DNA of 20,569 nt, taken from the NCBI GenBank assembly GCA_026389745.1, contig JAPLHG010000038.1:1-20569 (forward strand), given 5' to 3'. Positions within the stretch are counted from its first letter, which is position 1. Each line of letters starts with the position of its first letter. Both the position numbers and the translations under genes were made by a program. Under the pieces are notes generated by a model. That model was not told the origin of the DNA. It made no database searches and saw only the letters and a program-made list of their open reading frames with translations. Shown here piece after piece: positions 14,719 to 20,569 of this stretch. The stretch comes from Chloroflexota bacterium. Lineage in GTDB: Bacteria > Chloroflexota > Dehalococcoidia > Dehalococcoidales > Fen-1064.

Positions 14719-15285
14719 TTATTTCTTGGTAACGACTCGCTCCACGTATGCTCCGGTGCGAGTGTCAACCTTAATAAAGTCGCCCTCTTTAATGAAAGCG
14801 GGGACATCTATCTCATAGCCTGTTTCCAGTGTGGCGGACTTCATCTGCGCGGTAACGGTATCGGTCTTGGTAGCAATATCGCTTTTTACCACCTTCAGTT
14901 CTACAAAAATGGGGAGGGTAATATCCAATGGGTTCTCTTCCAGCATCAACGTTGTAACAATCGCCCCTTCTTTCAAGAAATGGCCTTTATCGCCGAGCAA
15001 TGTCTCACCGATGGTGTACTGTTCATAATTATCGGTGGACATAAATATAAAATGGCTACCATCGCGGTACAGAAACTGTCCCTCGCGGGTGGAGACATTT
15101 GCCCCGGTGAATTTTTCGCCGGAATGATAGGTGCGATTCATACTGCTACCGTCAACCAGGTTGCGTAGTTTAAAGCGGTAAATAGCACTTCCCTTGCCAG
15201 GCTTCATAAATTCCGCTTCCTCAATGTTATAAGGGACGTTGTCTATCATAAGTTTGGTGCCCTTGCGCACGTCTGAGATATCCAT
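14719..15285 (-). CDS. efp: Translation elongation factor P
   Basis: This 188-residue protein has the three beta-barrel domains of EF-P. It binds between the P and E sites of the ribosome and rescues stalling at polyproline. The modifiable loop is K28-P-G-K31-G, with Lys31 corresponding to E. coli Lys34, the residue lysylated by EpmA. The C-terminal part (G-Y-E-I-D-V-P-A-F-I-K-E-G-D, then D-T-R-T-G-A-Y-V-E-R) carries the EF-P signature of the third barrel. The ATG at 15285 has AGGAG 12 bases upstream, a little far. The ligase gene begins one base after the stop (TAA-A-ATG), which suggests translational coupling and lysine-type modification rather than rhamnosylation (which uses Arg). No EpmB aminomutase is seen in the window. 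Confidence 0.97.
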   Translation of the reverse strand: MDISDVRKGTKLMIDNVPYNIEEAEFMKPGKGSAIYRFKLRNLVDGSSMNRTYHSGEKFTGANVSTREGQFLYRDGSHFIFMSTDNYEQYTIGETLLGDKGHFLKEGAIVTTLMLEENPLDITLPIFVELKVVKSDIATKTDTVTAQMKSATLETGYEIDVPAFIKEGDFIKVDTRTGAYVERVVTKK

Positions 15286-15329
15286 AACTAATTCACGCTC
15301 CTATCACTCCGAGTATTACCACTGATGTA

Positions 15330-15360
15330 ATATTTTATAAAATATGCGACTACAATACAA
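15330..15360 (-). promoter_or_regulatory. Promoter for efp with 16-bp perfect palindrome
   Basis: On the minus strand, TTGTAT (15360-15355), a 17-base spacer and TAAAAT (15337-15332) lie about 50 bases before the efp ATG. The -10 region falls within the perfect palindrome ATATTTTATAAAATAT (15330-15345). At 100% A/T this palindrome may be chance, but its position fits an operator. Confidence 0.45.
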
Positions 15361-15365
15361 ATATA

Positions 15366-16433
15366 TCACAGGAAATAAAAAGCCGTGGCAATCAAAAGAT
15401 AGACCGCGATTAATTGAGCTCCCTCCACCCAGTGACAAATGCCATCAGAGCCAATGTAATTGGCAATCATGGCAGTCGCTACAACTGCTACAAGTTCAAA
15501 CGGGGTGAACACGAGGTCCAAACCCCCACTTATCAAAAGAGGGCTAACCAGTATCAGGATAGGAACGACAAAGAGAGCTATTTGCAAGGCAGAACTCATA
15601 CCTATTTCCAGAGATAAGGTCATATTGTTTTTGCGGGCGAAAGCCATCGCACTGAGATTTTCCGGAATATTAGTGAGCAAAGCCACGAACACCAGACCCA
15701 TAAAAGTCTCGGTAAAACCTGTCTGACGGACAAGGGGTTCAAGTGTCTTGACCAGGAATAACGATTCAAAACTCGCCACCAGCGTTGACACAAGGAGAAT
15801 CGCTACGGCAGTGCCCTCAGACCATCGGCTGTGAGTATCTTCCGGCGCCTGCCGTTCCACGACGAAAAGATGCCGGTGTGTCACCAAGGTATAAAGTAGA
15901 CCGAGCAAATAAACAATGCCCAGGATAATGGATACTGCCAGGCTCATCTGACGGGCAGGTGCGCCTACTACCATACTATAAATTGACGGCAGCCCCAAAC
16001 CCACTACTGCCACGATGAGCATGGTGGATGAAAGCCCCGCCGAATCCTTGTTGAACCTCTGCTCTTTGTATTTGAAACCGCCGGCAAGCATTGATAACCC
16101 GATTAACAGTAACACATTGAGAATGATTGAGCCGGTGATGGAGGCTTTGACAAGATTTACCAGTCCGTCACGCAGGGCAAAGATAGCAATGAAGAGTTCC
16201 ACAGCATTGCCGAAAGTGGCATTGATGAGAGCGGAGATAGTGTTCGAGACCCGCCGGGCGATGATGTTAGTGGCTTCTGCAATCAGATGGGTAATGCCGG
16301 CAAGTGATGCCGCCGTCACCAGAAAAGAGAAAATAGTGCCAACATGCAGGTAGTAGAACGCAATTGATACTGGTACAAACAGAAGAAAGGCATCAAGGAA
16401 ATGAAAATGCCAATATTGCTTTTGCTTGGTCAC
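15366..16433 (-). CDS. cax: CaCA-superfamily cation/proton antiporter (CAX-like, probable Ca2+/H+)
   Basis: This 355-residue protein has about 10-11 membrane segments and the two inverted alpha-repeats of the Ca2+/cation antiporter superfamily. Alpha-1 contains N71-A-T-F-G-N-A-V-E79, followed by T-G-S-I-I-L-N-V-L-L-L. Alpha-2 contains T254-N-I-P-E-N259 then S-S-A-L-Q-I-A-L, where the usual G-N-A/x-E pattern has Thr in place of Gly. The membrane glutamates (79 and 258) that bind the cation are present. Such proteins expel or sequester Ca2+ in exchange for H+. The start is a GTG at 16433-16431; a stop codon 10 bases upstream in frame rules out a longer protein. It has its own promoter region; the downstream efp gene has a separate promoter. 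Confidence 0.9.
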   Translation of the reverse strand: MTKQKQYWHFHFLDAFLLFVPVSIAFYYLHVGTIFSFLVTAASLAGITHLIAEATNIIARRVSNTISALINATFGNAVELFIAIFALRDGLVNLVKASITGSIILNVLLLIGLSMLAGGFKYKEQRFNKDSAGLSSTMLIVAVVGLGLPSIYSMVVGAPARQMSLAVSIILGIVYLLGLLYTLVTHRHLFVVERQAPEDTHSRWSEGTAVAILLVSTLVASFESLFLVKTLEPLVRQTGFTETFMGLVFVALLTNIPENLSAMAFARKNNMTLSLEIGMSSALQIALFVVPILILVSPLLISGGLDLVFTPFELVAVVATAMIANYIGSDGICHWVEGAQLIAVYLLIATAFYFL

Positions 16434-16468
16434 AAACCGAACTCACACTTCAAGCGCCACTTAAATTA

Positions 16469-16514
16469 AAGCTTATATGCCGTGGATTATCTTGTCAAGA
16501 GGCTTGATAAGCTT
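16469..16514. repeat. Nested dyads at the CAX promoter
   Basis: AAGCTTAT (16469-16476) and ATAAGCTT (16507-16514) form a perfect 8-bp inverted repeat. Inside it is the odd palindrome TCTTG-T-CAAGA (16490-16500), which overlaps the TTGACA box, next to a related half-symmetric GCTTGATAAGC. These look like operator half-sites, for example for a metal- or stress-responsive repressor, but no regulator is identified. Confidence 0.4.
16472..16498 (-). promoter_or_regulatory. Probable promoter for the CAX gene
   Basis: A perfect TTGACA lies at 16498-16493 on the minus strand. The best -10 candidate is TATAAG (16477-16472) at a short 15-base spacing, with TAAGCT at 17 bases as a weaker alternative. 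The region is enclosed by an inverted repeat (16469-16514). Confidence 0.4.
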
Positions 16515-16691
16515 TTTAACCAATCGAGCCGTCCATGTTGAGCCGTTTGTTTTCTTCTATTACCCACTGGCTTGCTCATCTTGCCCTGTCGGCATCATGC
16601 CAATATCATCTTGCATAAAGTCTCGATATATCCCTAGTTCTACCAGGATACGGGACAATTTCAGAGCACACGTATTACATATCAGAGGGTA

Positions 16692-16829
16692 TTAATGTAT
16701 TTTGTTAATCAACGGGCTCCGGAATGATAGTAAGAGATACCCCCTTATCTTCTCGAAAATATTGATTTCTGGCTGAATGGGAGGCTTTTCGTGAATCCAC
16801 TTATTGAATTTCCCGTCAGCGATAGCCAT
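16692..16829 (-). CDS. Possible small protein downstream of the PrsW-like gene (frame continues beyond an in-frame stop)
   Basis: The frame encodes 45 residues from an ATG at 16829, with AAAGG (overlapping the upstream stop region) 7 bases before it, 10 bases after the PrsW-like stop. Composition looks protein-like: K-F-N-K-W-I-H-E-K-P-P-I-Q-P-E-I, then F-E-K-I-R-G-Y-L-L-L-S-F. After the TAA (16694-16692) the same frame stays open for 43 more codons to a TAA at 16562-16560. That stretch contains C-N-T-C and a regular amphipathic segment (L-S-R-I-L-V-E-L-G-I-Y-R-D-F-M). It may be one ~89-residue gene broken by a nonsense mutation. No family is recognised. Confidence 0.4.
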   Translation of the reverse strand: MAIADGKFNKWIHEKPPIQPEINIFEKIRGYLLLSFRSPLINKIH

Positions 16830-16839
16830 TGATAGGCCT

Positions 16840-17760
16840 TTATTTTTTGATAACACGACTCCCGCAGGATGTGCAATAATTTGCATCGTGAGCAACCTCA
16901 GCCTCGCATTGACCGCAGAAGACAGGGGTATTCACTCGGATTTCAGTTAGTTTGCTGCCGCAGGTGGGGCAGAAGTCTGCATAATATGGGACGCGAGTTT
17001 TACAATTTGTGCATAATACAAGTAATCTGGCGTTTCTGTCCTTGAAGGGAGAGCTCTTCTGCGAGTGTATTAATAGGAAAACAAAGAGCACAATCATACC
17101 ACCAAACAAAGCAATTAAGCCAATAAGCAAAGGTATGTTCAATGTCTTTGAGCCGCCTTGAGCTAAAGCCAAAAAATCAAAAAGTCCGTGCCCCACCATG
17201 GAGCCCAACAAACCTAGCCAGACTAGTACTGTAGCATTCGGTCTCTTGAGTTTGCGCAGGGCAAGAGGATACCCCCACATCGCCGAAAAAAGGACATGGC
17301 CCAGCGTAGAAACTGGCGCTCTTATAAGTATTAATTGCCAGCCATAGGAAAAGAGATACCCGACATTCTCCAGTGAGGCAAACCCCAGAGCCGCCGCTGA
17401 CGAGTAAACAAGCCCGTCTATCGGCTCATCCAAGTACGGAGATTTATAAACTGTACCCCAGACTACCAGGAACTTAAAGAGTTCTTCAGTGAAACCGACA
17501 ATAATAAAAGAGAAATACGCCATACTACCAAGCGATAACTGGCTAAGACTTTCTTCTGCGAGGTCTGTAACATGCAGGAGCGGGAGAGCTAATAAAACTT
17601 CAATTAAAGCCACCGGAATGACTACAGCAATACCCAAAAGAAATGTGCGAATAACTAATCTTTTAGGTTCGGGCCGGTATTTATCTCTTCGGTAAATAAG
17701 CCAGAGCCAGAAGATACCCGGTGCAAGACCAAGGATTGGAATAGCTAATAATTTTAGCAT
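16840..17760 (-). CDS. prsW: PrsW-family intramembrane metalloprotease with C-terminal double zinc ribbon
   Basis: This 306-residue membrane protein has about seven to eight hydrophobic segments. It shows the family-defining motifs of PrsW (M82/CPBP-like) proteases: E92-E-L-F-K96, E131-N-V-G-Y, H155 in L-G-H-V-L-F-S, and H191-G-L-F-D195. PrsW cleaves anti-sigma factors in Bacillus; the substrate here is unknown. After the last helix (~232) come two zinc ribbons: C250/C253 with C264/C267, and C282/C285 with C296/C299, a layout found in many bacterial membrane proteins with regulatory or partner-binding tails. It starts at the ATG at 17760 (AAGG nearby), 11 bases after the RDD gene stop, so the two are one operon. 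The protease label is from motifs; activity is not assured. Confidence 0.85.
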   Translation of the reverse strand: MLKLLAIPILGLAPGIFWLWLIYRRDKYRPEPKRLVIRTFLLGIAVVIPVALIEVLLALPLLHVTDLAEESLSQLSLGSMAYFSFIIVGFTEELFKFLVVWGTVYKSPYLDEPIDGLVYSSAAALGFASLENVGYLFSYGWQLILIRAPVSTLGHVLFSAMWGYPLALRKLKRPNATVLVWLGLLGSMVGHGLFDFLALAQGGSKTLNIPLLIGLIALFGGMIVLFVFLLIHSQKSSPFKDRNARLLVLCTNCKTRVPYYADFCPTCGSKLTEIRVNTPVFCGQCEAEVAHDANYCTSCGSRVIKK

Positions 17761-17771
17761 TAAACCTTACC

Positions 17772-18464
17772 TTATGAATCTGTTCTGGTGACAATGGTAT
17801 CACAGATAATATCGTGGAGCCCCTGCTTCCGCTGTGTCCAAGCTATCACCAGAAAACCTATTCCCAGCGTAAAGCCGTTAAGAACATAAGCCCAGTATCT
17901 GGCAAAAGCACGCCAGTAACTCACACGAGTACCATCAGCTTTGACCACCTCCAGACTTAAAGCCGCTTTGCCGAGTGTTTTCCCCCATTTGCCGACGGCA
18001 ATCGTATAATAACTGGCTCCTATCGCCGTATTGACCAAGAGCGCCAGCCCATAGAATAATAAAAGCGAGCCTATAATAGTATCAGAGAACTCATACACTG
18101 AAAAATTTTGTGATGCCAATTGATTCAGCAAATCAGGAGATAGCCCGAATACCATGTAGAATATGACCATGTCAACAATAGCGGTAACAATACCTACAAT
18201 TATTCCGTCGATAAGGTAGGCTGCTAACCTCATCCAGAAACCAGCGTATCCGCCTGTAAGTCCTCCGCTAACCTCCGGCTGATCCAATAGTTTCAGCCCA
18301 CACTTATAACAGTACTGAGCTGTCGGCGTATTAGGTGCATGGCAGCCGGGACAAATCTTACGTTCGACGGGTGTAGTAATAGCCTCAGGGGCAGATGGAA
18401 TCGGGTTTACCTCTGTCTGTTTCTCTAAATCACCCTGTGTAGTGCCGTTAGATTTATCTTCCAT
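17772..18464 (-). CDS. RDD-family membrane protein with N-terminal zinc ribbon
   Basis: This 230-residue protein begins with a disordered polar region, then a zinc ribbon (C38/C41, C52/C55), then an RDD domain from about 74. The RDD Arg and Asp are R79 and D86 in F-W-M-R-L-A-A-Y-L-I-D-G. The closing motif Q-G-L-H-D-I-I-C-D-T-I-V lies near the C terminus. Three to four membrane helices are apparent. RDD proteins are a broad family of unclear function, some reported as ion transporters. The start is the ATG at 18464, with AAGGAA upstream. It is first in an operon with the PrsW-like protease. The shared zinc ribbons suggest the two proteins may associate, but that is inference. Confidence 0.9.
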   Translation of the reverse strand: MEDKSNGTTQGDLEKQTEVNPIPSAPEAITTPVERKICPGCHAPNTPTAQYCYKCGLKLLDQPEVSGGLTGGYAGFWMRLAAYLIDGIIVGIVTAIVDMVIFYMVFGLSPDLLNQLASQNFSVYEFSDTIIGSLLLFYGLALLVNTAIGASYYTIAVGKWGKTLGKAALSLEVVKADGTRVSYWRAFARYWAYVLNGFTLGIGFLVIAWTQRKQGLHDIICDTIVTRTDS

Positions 18465-18493
18465 ATTTATTCCTTAAATGCTAAAGTTCAAGA

Positions 18494-18532
18494 TACTACC
18501 ATAATATAGTGAAAATGGTTATTTTGGTAGTA
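18494..18532. repeat. 8-bp perfect inverted repeat upstream of the RDD/PrsW operon
   Basis: TACTACCA (18494-18501) and TGGTAGTA (18525-18532) are exact reverse complements 23 bases apart. They lie 30-70 bases upstream of the RDD ATG, where the minus-strand promoter should be. A TATATT-like -10 box lies between the arms but has no good -35, so the promoter itself is not called. Confidence 0.4.
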
Positions 18533-18556
18533 CACCGAATACTGAATAGTAGTGAG

Positions 18557-18585
18557 TTGACCGACAGCCGTGAGGGGTATACAAT
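18557..18585 (+). promoter_or_regulatory. Sigma-70-type promoter for the HAS-barrel/HerA operon
   Basis: TTGACC (18557-18562), a 17-base spacer and TACAAT (18580-18585) predict a start near 18592 and a leader of about 90 bases. The -10 box is at the centre of a dyad: CGTGAG (18569-18574) with CTCACG (18589-18594), and GTAT/ATAC inside. Confidence 0.6.
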
Positions 18586-18600
18586 ACGCTCACGAGGTCT

Positions 18601-18657
18601 TAATATCAGCTAAGCCCATAATTTATAACTTTGAATTTGTTTGGGATTTAGATATTA
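18601..18657 (+). promoter_or_regulatory. Leader hairpin before the HAS-barrel gene
   Basis: TAATATC (18601-18607) pairs with GATATTA (18651-18657). After small bulges, TAAG and CCCA continue the stem with TTTA and TGGG, for about 15 bp in all around a 23-base A/T-rich loop. It ends about 15 bases before the TAGGAG ribosome-binding site. It could modulate translation or RNA stability; no known riboswitch class is recognised. Confidence 0.35.
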
Positions 18658-18681
18658 GGATTTAACTTTATAGGAGTTGCT

Positions 18682-19266
18682 GTGGAAACAAAGATTGGGG
18701 AAGTAATTGAATCCAATACCACAGATTTTGCAGCTGAGTGCTATGAGCTTTACAATATGCCTCCGCTGGGGAGTCTAGTAAAGACCGCTGACCCGCCGGC
18801 GGAGATTTATGGTATTGTCTGTCAGGCAGGCACTGCCAGCATTGAACCGGGCAGACGTCCTATTGCCAGAGGCAAGGAGGAGACTTCGGAAGAAGCCATC
18901 TACCAGTCCAATCCCCAATTGGCAAAACTACTACGGAGTGAATTCCTAACTTTAGTGGTGGGACATCGCCTTGATGGGAAAATACATCAGTACCTACCAC
19001 CGAAGCCAGCACATATCCACGCCTTTGTCCACCTGTGTAACCCCAACGAAGTGAGACAATTCAGCCAGTCTCTTGATTTCCTCAGCATACTGGCAAATAC
19101 CCGTTTGCCTATCTCAGTAGAGGACACGGTTGCCGCCACTCTCCGAGAGATGAGCCAGGTACAGACAGACCCGCATGCCTTCCTGATGGCGGGAGGGAAA
19201 GTACTGACCGCCATGCTCGGAAGCGATTACCAGCGACTCAAGGCAATTCTGATGAGGCTAAGATAA
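18682..19266 (+). CDS. HAS-barrel-like protein preceding HerA
   Basis: This 194-residue soluble protein begins with a segment resembling the HAS barrel, the small beta domain at the N terminus of HerA and of ATP synthase subunits: I-G-E-V-I-E-S, then P-P-L-G-S-L-V-K-T, then I-Y-G-I-V-C-Q-A-G. A helical second half follows from about residue 95, including F-V-H-L-C-N and an all-helical C terminus (L-R-E-M-S-Q-V, then G-S-D-Y-Q-R-L). No nuclease or ATPase motif is visible. The start is a GTG at 18682, preceded by TAGGAG with a 5-base gap. The HerA ATG follows 3 bases after its stop. The pairing suggests a partner or regulatory subunit for the HerA ATPase. Family assignment is by pattern only. 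Confidence 0.85.
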   Translation: METKIGEVIESNTTDFAAECYELYNMPPLGSLVKTADPPAEIYGIVCQAGTASIEPGRRPIARGKEETSEEAIYQSNPQLAKLLRSEFLTLVVGHRLDGKIHQYLPPKPAHIHAFVHLCNPNEVRQFSQSLDFLSILANTRLPISVEDTVAATLREMSQVQTDPHAFLMAGGKVLTAMLGSDYQRLKAILMRLR

Positions 19267-19269
19267 TAA

Positions 19270-20569
19270 ATGGAACCACAAACTAATCGAAATCTGGGCA
19301 TTGTCACCGCCGGTTCAGTCGAGAAAGGTGTTGAAGTCCGGCTGGACAGTTCTGCTTCGGTGGAGGATATGGTGGTCGGGCGGTATGTGACCATTGACGG
19401 CAAGAAGCGACGCTTTTTCGGGATGGTAACGGATATTAGTCTGGGTGTTACCAACCAAGAAATCACCATTGCACCACCCGATACATCTGACACTTTTACA
19501 GCTGAAGTTCTGGAAGGGACGGCGACTTACGGTTCGTTGCATGTCCTGCCGATGCTGACTATCGGCGGCGATGTTGCCAGCGTTATGGAAGGACCTCAGC
19601 CGGTAAAGACTGTGCCCAGTCATTTTTCCAAGGTGACACTGGCTTCAGAGCAAGATATGGAGCTGGTTTTCGGCAAGGAAGACAGCTCCCGGTTCTACAT
19701 CGGTAATCCGCTGGATATGGAAACTAAGCTCTGTCTTAACCTTGAGGAACTGGTTAAGCGCAGTAACGGCATCTTCGGTAAGAGCGGCACGGGTAAAACT
19801 TTCCTCACCCGACTTCTGCTCATCGGAATGTTACAGAAAAGCAAGGCGACCAATCTCATCTTTGATATGCACAACGAGTATGGTTGGGCTGGGAGTAGTG
19901 AAGGCGGACAACGTACGGTCAAGGCTTTGAAGCCGCTCTTCCCTGCGAAGGTGGCAGTTTTTACACTTGACGAGGAGAACTCCAGACACCGTGGGGTGAG
20001 TACCGACTTTGTAGTGAAAATAGGTTACGACGAGATCGACCCCGAAGACATATCTCTACTCCGCCAGACATTGAATCTCACCGACCCGGCAGTGGAGGCG
20101 GTCTATCAACTGCGCCGGCGATTCGGTAAGGATTGGATGCAGAAAACTTTAGACCTGCCTGATTCCGATGTAACTAAAAACCTGTTACAGGATATGAATA
20201 TTCACGAGAGCACTTTCCAGAACTTGAGACGTGGATTAGCAACCATCCGTCGCCTGCCCTTTATTGTAGCGCACGCTCCGGTGAATGCCGTGAGCAGTAT
20301 TTTGGAATATCTGGAGCGGGGTGTCAATGTGGTTCTGGAGTTCGGCAGACATCGGGATATTACTGCTTATATGCTGGTCGCCAATATGCTTGCCCGACGT
20401 ATTTACGCCCGCTATCAAGAGAGAATGGAAGCCTCGATGGCCAGCAATGTGGCGCTACCGACACCACTGGTCATTACCATCGAAGAAGCCCACAAATTCC
20501 TCAATCCTGAAGTCGCCAGCCACACCATTTTTGGCACTATCGCCCGCGAGATGCGTAAATACAATGTTA
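19270..20569 (+). CDS. herA: HerA-family DNA translocase/helicase ATPase (3' end outside window)
   Basis: The frame is open from the ATG at 19270 to the window end (433 codons). An N-terminal HAS barrel occupies about 8-100 (L-G-I-V-T-A-G, then V-V-G-R-Y-V-T-I). The FtsK/HerA-type ATPase core has Walker A G170-K-S-G-T-G-K-T177, a segment F-D-M-H-N-E-Y-G-W typical of HerA, and Walker B L-V-I-T-I-E-E-A-H near 401-409. HerA forms a hexamer that translocates on double-stranded DNA. In archaea it works with the NurA nuclease in end resection; bacterial homologues serve in repair or defence. The NurA-type partner, if present, would be downstream, outside the window. It is the second gene of the operon starting at 18682. 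Confidence 0.92.
   Translation, partial: MEPQTNRNLGIVTAGSVEKGVEVRLDSSASVEDMVVGRYVTIDGKKRRFFGMVTDISLGVTNQEITIAPPDTSDTFTAEVLEGTATYGSLHVLPMLTIGGDVASVMEGPQPVKTVPSHFSKVTLASEQDMELVFGKEDSSRFYIGNPLDMETKLCLNLEELVKRSNGIFGKSGTGKTFLTRLLLIGMLQKSKATNLIFDMHNEYGWAGSSEGGQRTVKALKPLFPAKVAVFTLDEENSRHRGVSTDFVVKIGYDEIDPEDISLLRQTLNLTDPAVEAVYQLRRRFGKDWMQKTLDLPDSDVTKNLLQDMNIHESTFQNLRRGLATIRRLPFIVAHAPVNAVSSILEYLERGVNVVLEFGRHRDITAYMLVANMLARRIYARYQERMEASMASNVALPTPLVITIEEAHKFLNPEVASHTIFGTIAREMRKYNV

Noticed and set aside
16692..16694. In-frame stop read as an unusual amino acid
   Set aside because: The codon is TAA, which encodes neither selenocysteine nor pyrrolysine.
16477..16695. Plus-strand frame of 72 codons opposite the small ORF region
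   Set aside because: It covers the CAX promoter dyads, has no ribosome-binding site and an unlikely composition; the minus strand gives better coding character.
1..20569. tRNA, rRNA, CRISPR, insertion sequence or prophage signatures
   Set aside because: No T-loop or cloverleaf pattern, no regularly spaced repeats, no transposase or integrase motifs and no terminal inverted repeats with target duplications were seen by eye in the gaps or genes.

Overview
The window carries about 16 genes of a free-living bacterium, most of them housekeeping. Base composition looks mid-range (near 50% GC by eye). Several features suggest Chloroflexota, probably a Dehalococcoidia-like lineage: a short GuaB-type IMP dehydrogenase without CBS domains, a methionyl-tRNA synthetase with four CxxC pairs, a K+-independent proton-pumping pyrophosphatase, tandem DUF5671-like membrane repeats and a bacterial HerA ATPase. 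This taxonomic call is inference from remembered family distributions, not a search result. No tRNA, rRNA, CRISPR array, IS element or prophage is visible.

Layout. (1) 1-432: 3' end of ftsH, convergent with a minus-strand operon at 463-4261 (rsmI, a small zinc-ribbon gene, metG, polyprenyl diphosphate synthase). (2) 4413-5614: a guaB-type gene with a near-consensus promoter, divergent from rsmI. (3) 5657-6397: an orphan conserved-looking protein on minus, then a PLP aminotransferase (6651-7961, minus). (4) 8409-11023: hppA with a strong promoter and a strong terminator. (5) 11369-13709: a two-gene membrane module, an anchored NTF2-like protein and a polytopic protein built from six DUF5671-like repeats. 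(6) 13793-15360: efp followed by an EpmA-like EF-P lysine ligase, whose 5' end carries a frameshift. (7) 15366-16498: a CaCA/CAX antiporter. (8) 16692-18464: an RDD protein and a PrsW-like protease, both with zinc ribbons, plus a possible small ORF. (9) 18557-20569: a promoter, a HAS-barrel-like protein and a HerA ATPase that runs off the window.

How they fit together. EF-P carries the lysine (Lys31) that EpmA-type ligases modify, and the ligase ATG follows the efp stop by one base, so the two form a modification unit. The ligase frameshift is therefore the most consequential anomaly. The RDD and PrsW-like genes form a tight membrane operon. The HAS-barrel and HerA genes are nearly contiguous and look like a DNA-processing module. 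Several divergent or isolated promoters carry good inverted repeats at the -35, -10 or start site, which suggests local regulation. I do not see a clearly new multi-gene system. The best candidates for undescribed biology are the six-repeat DUF5671 protein with its partner, the zinc-ribbon RDD/PrsW pair, and the separate HAS-barrel protein beside HerA.
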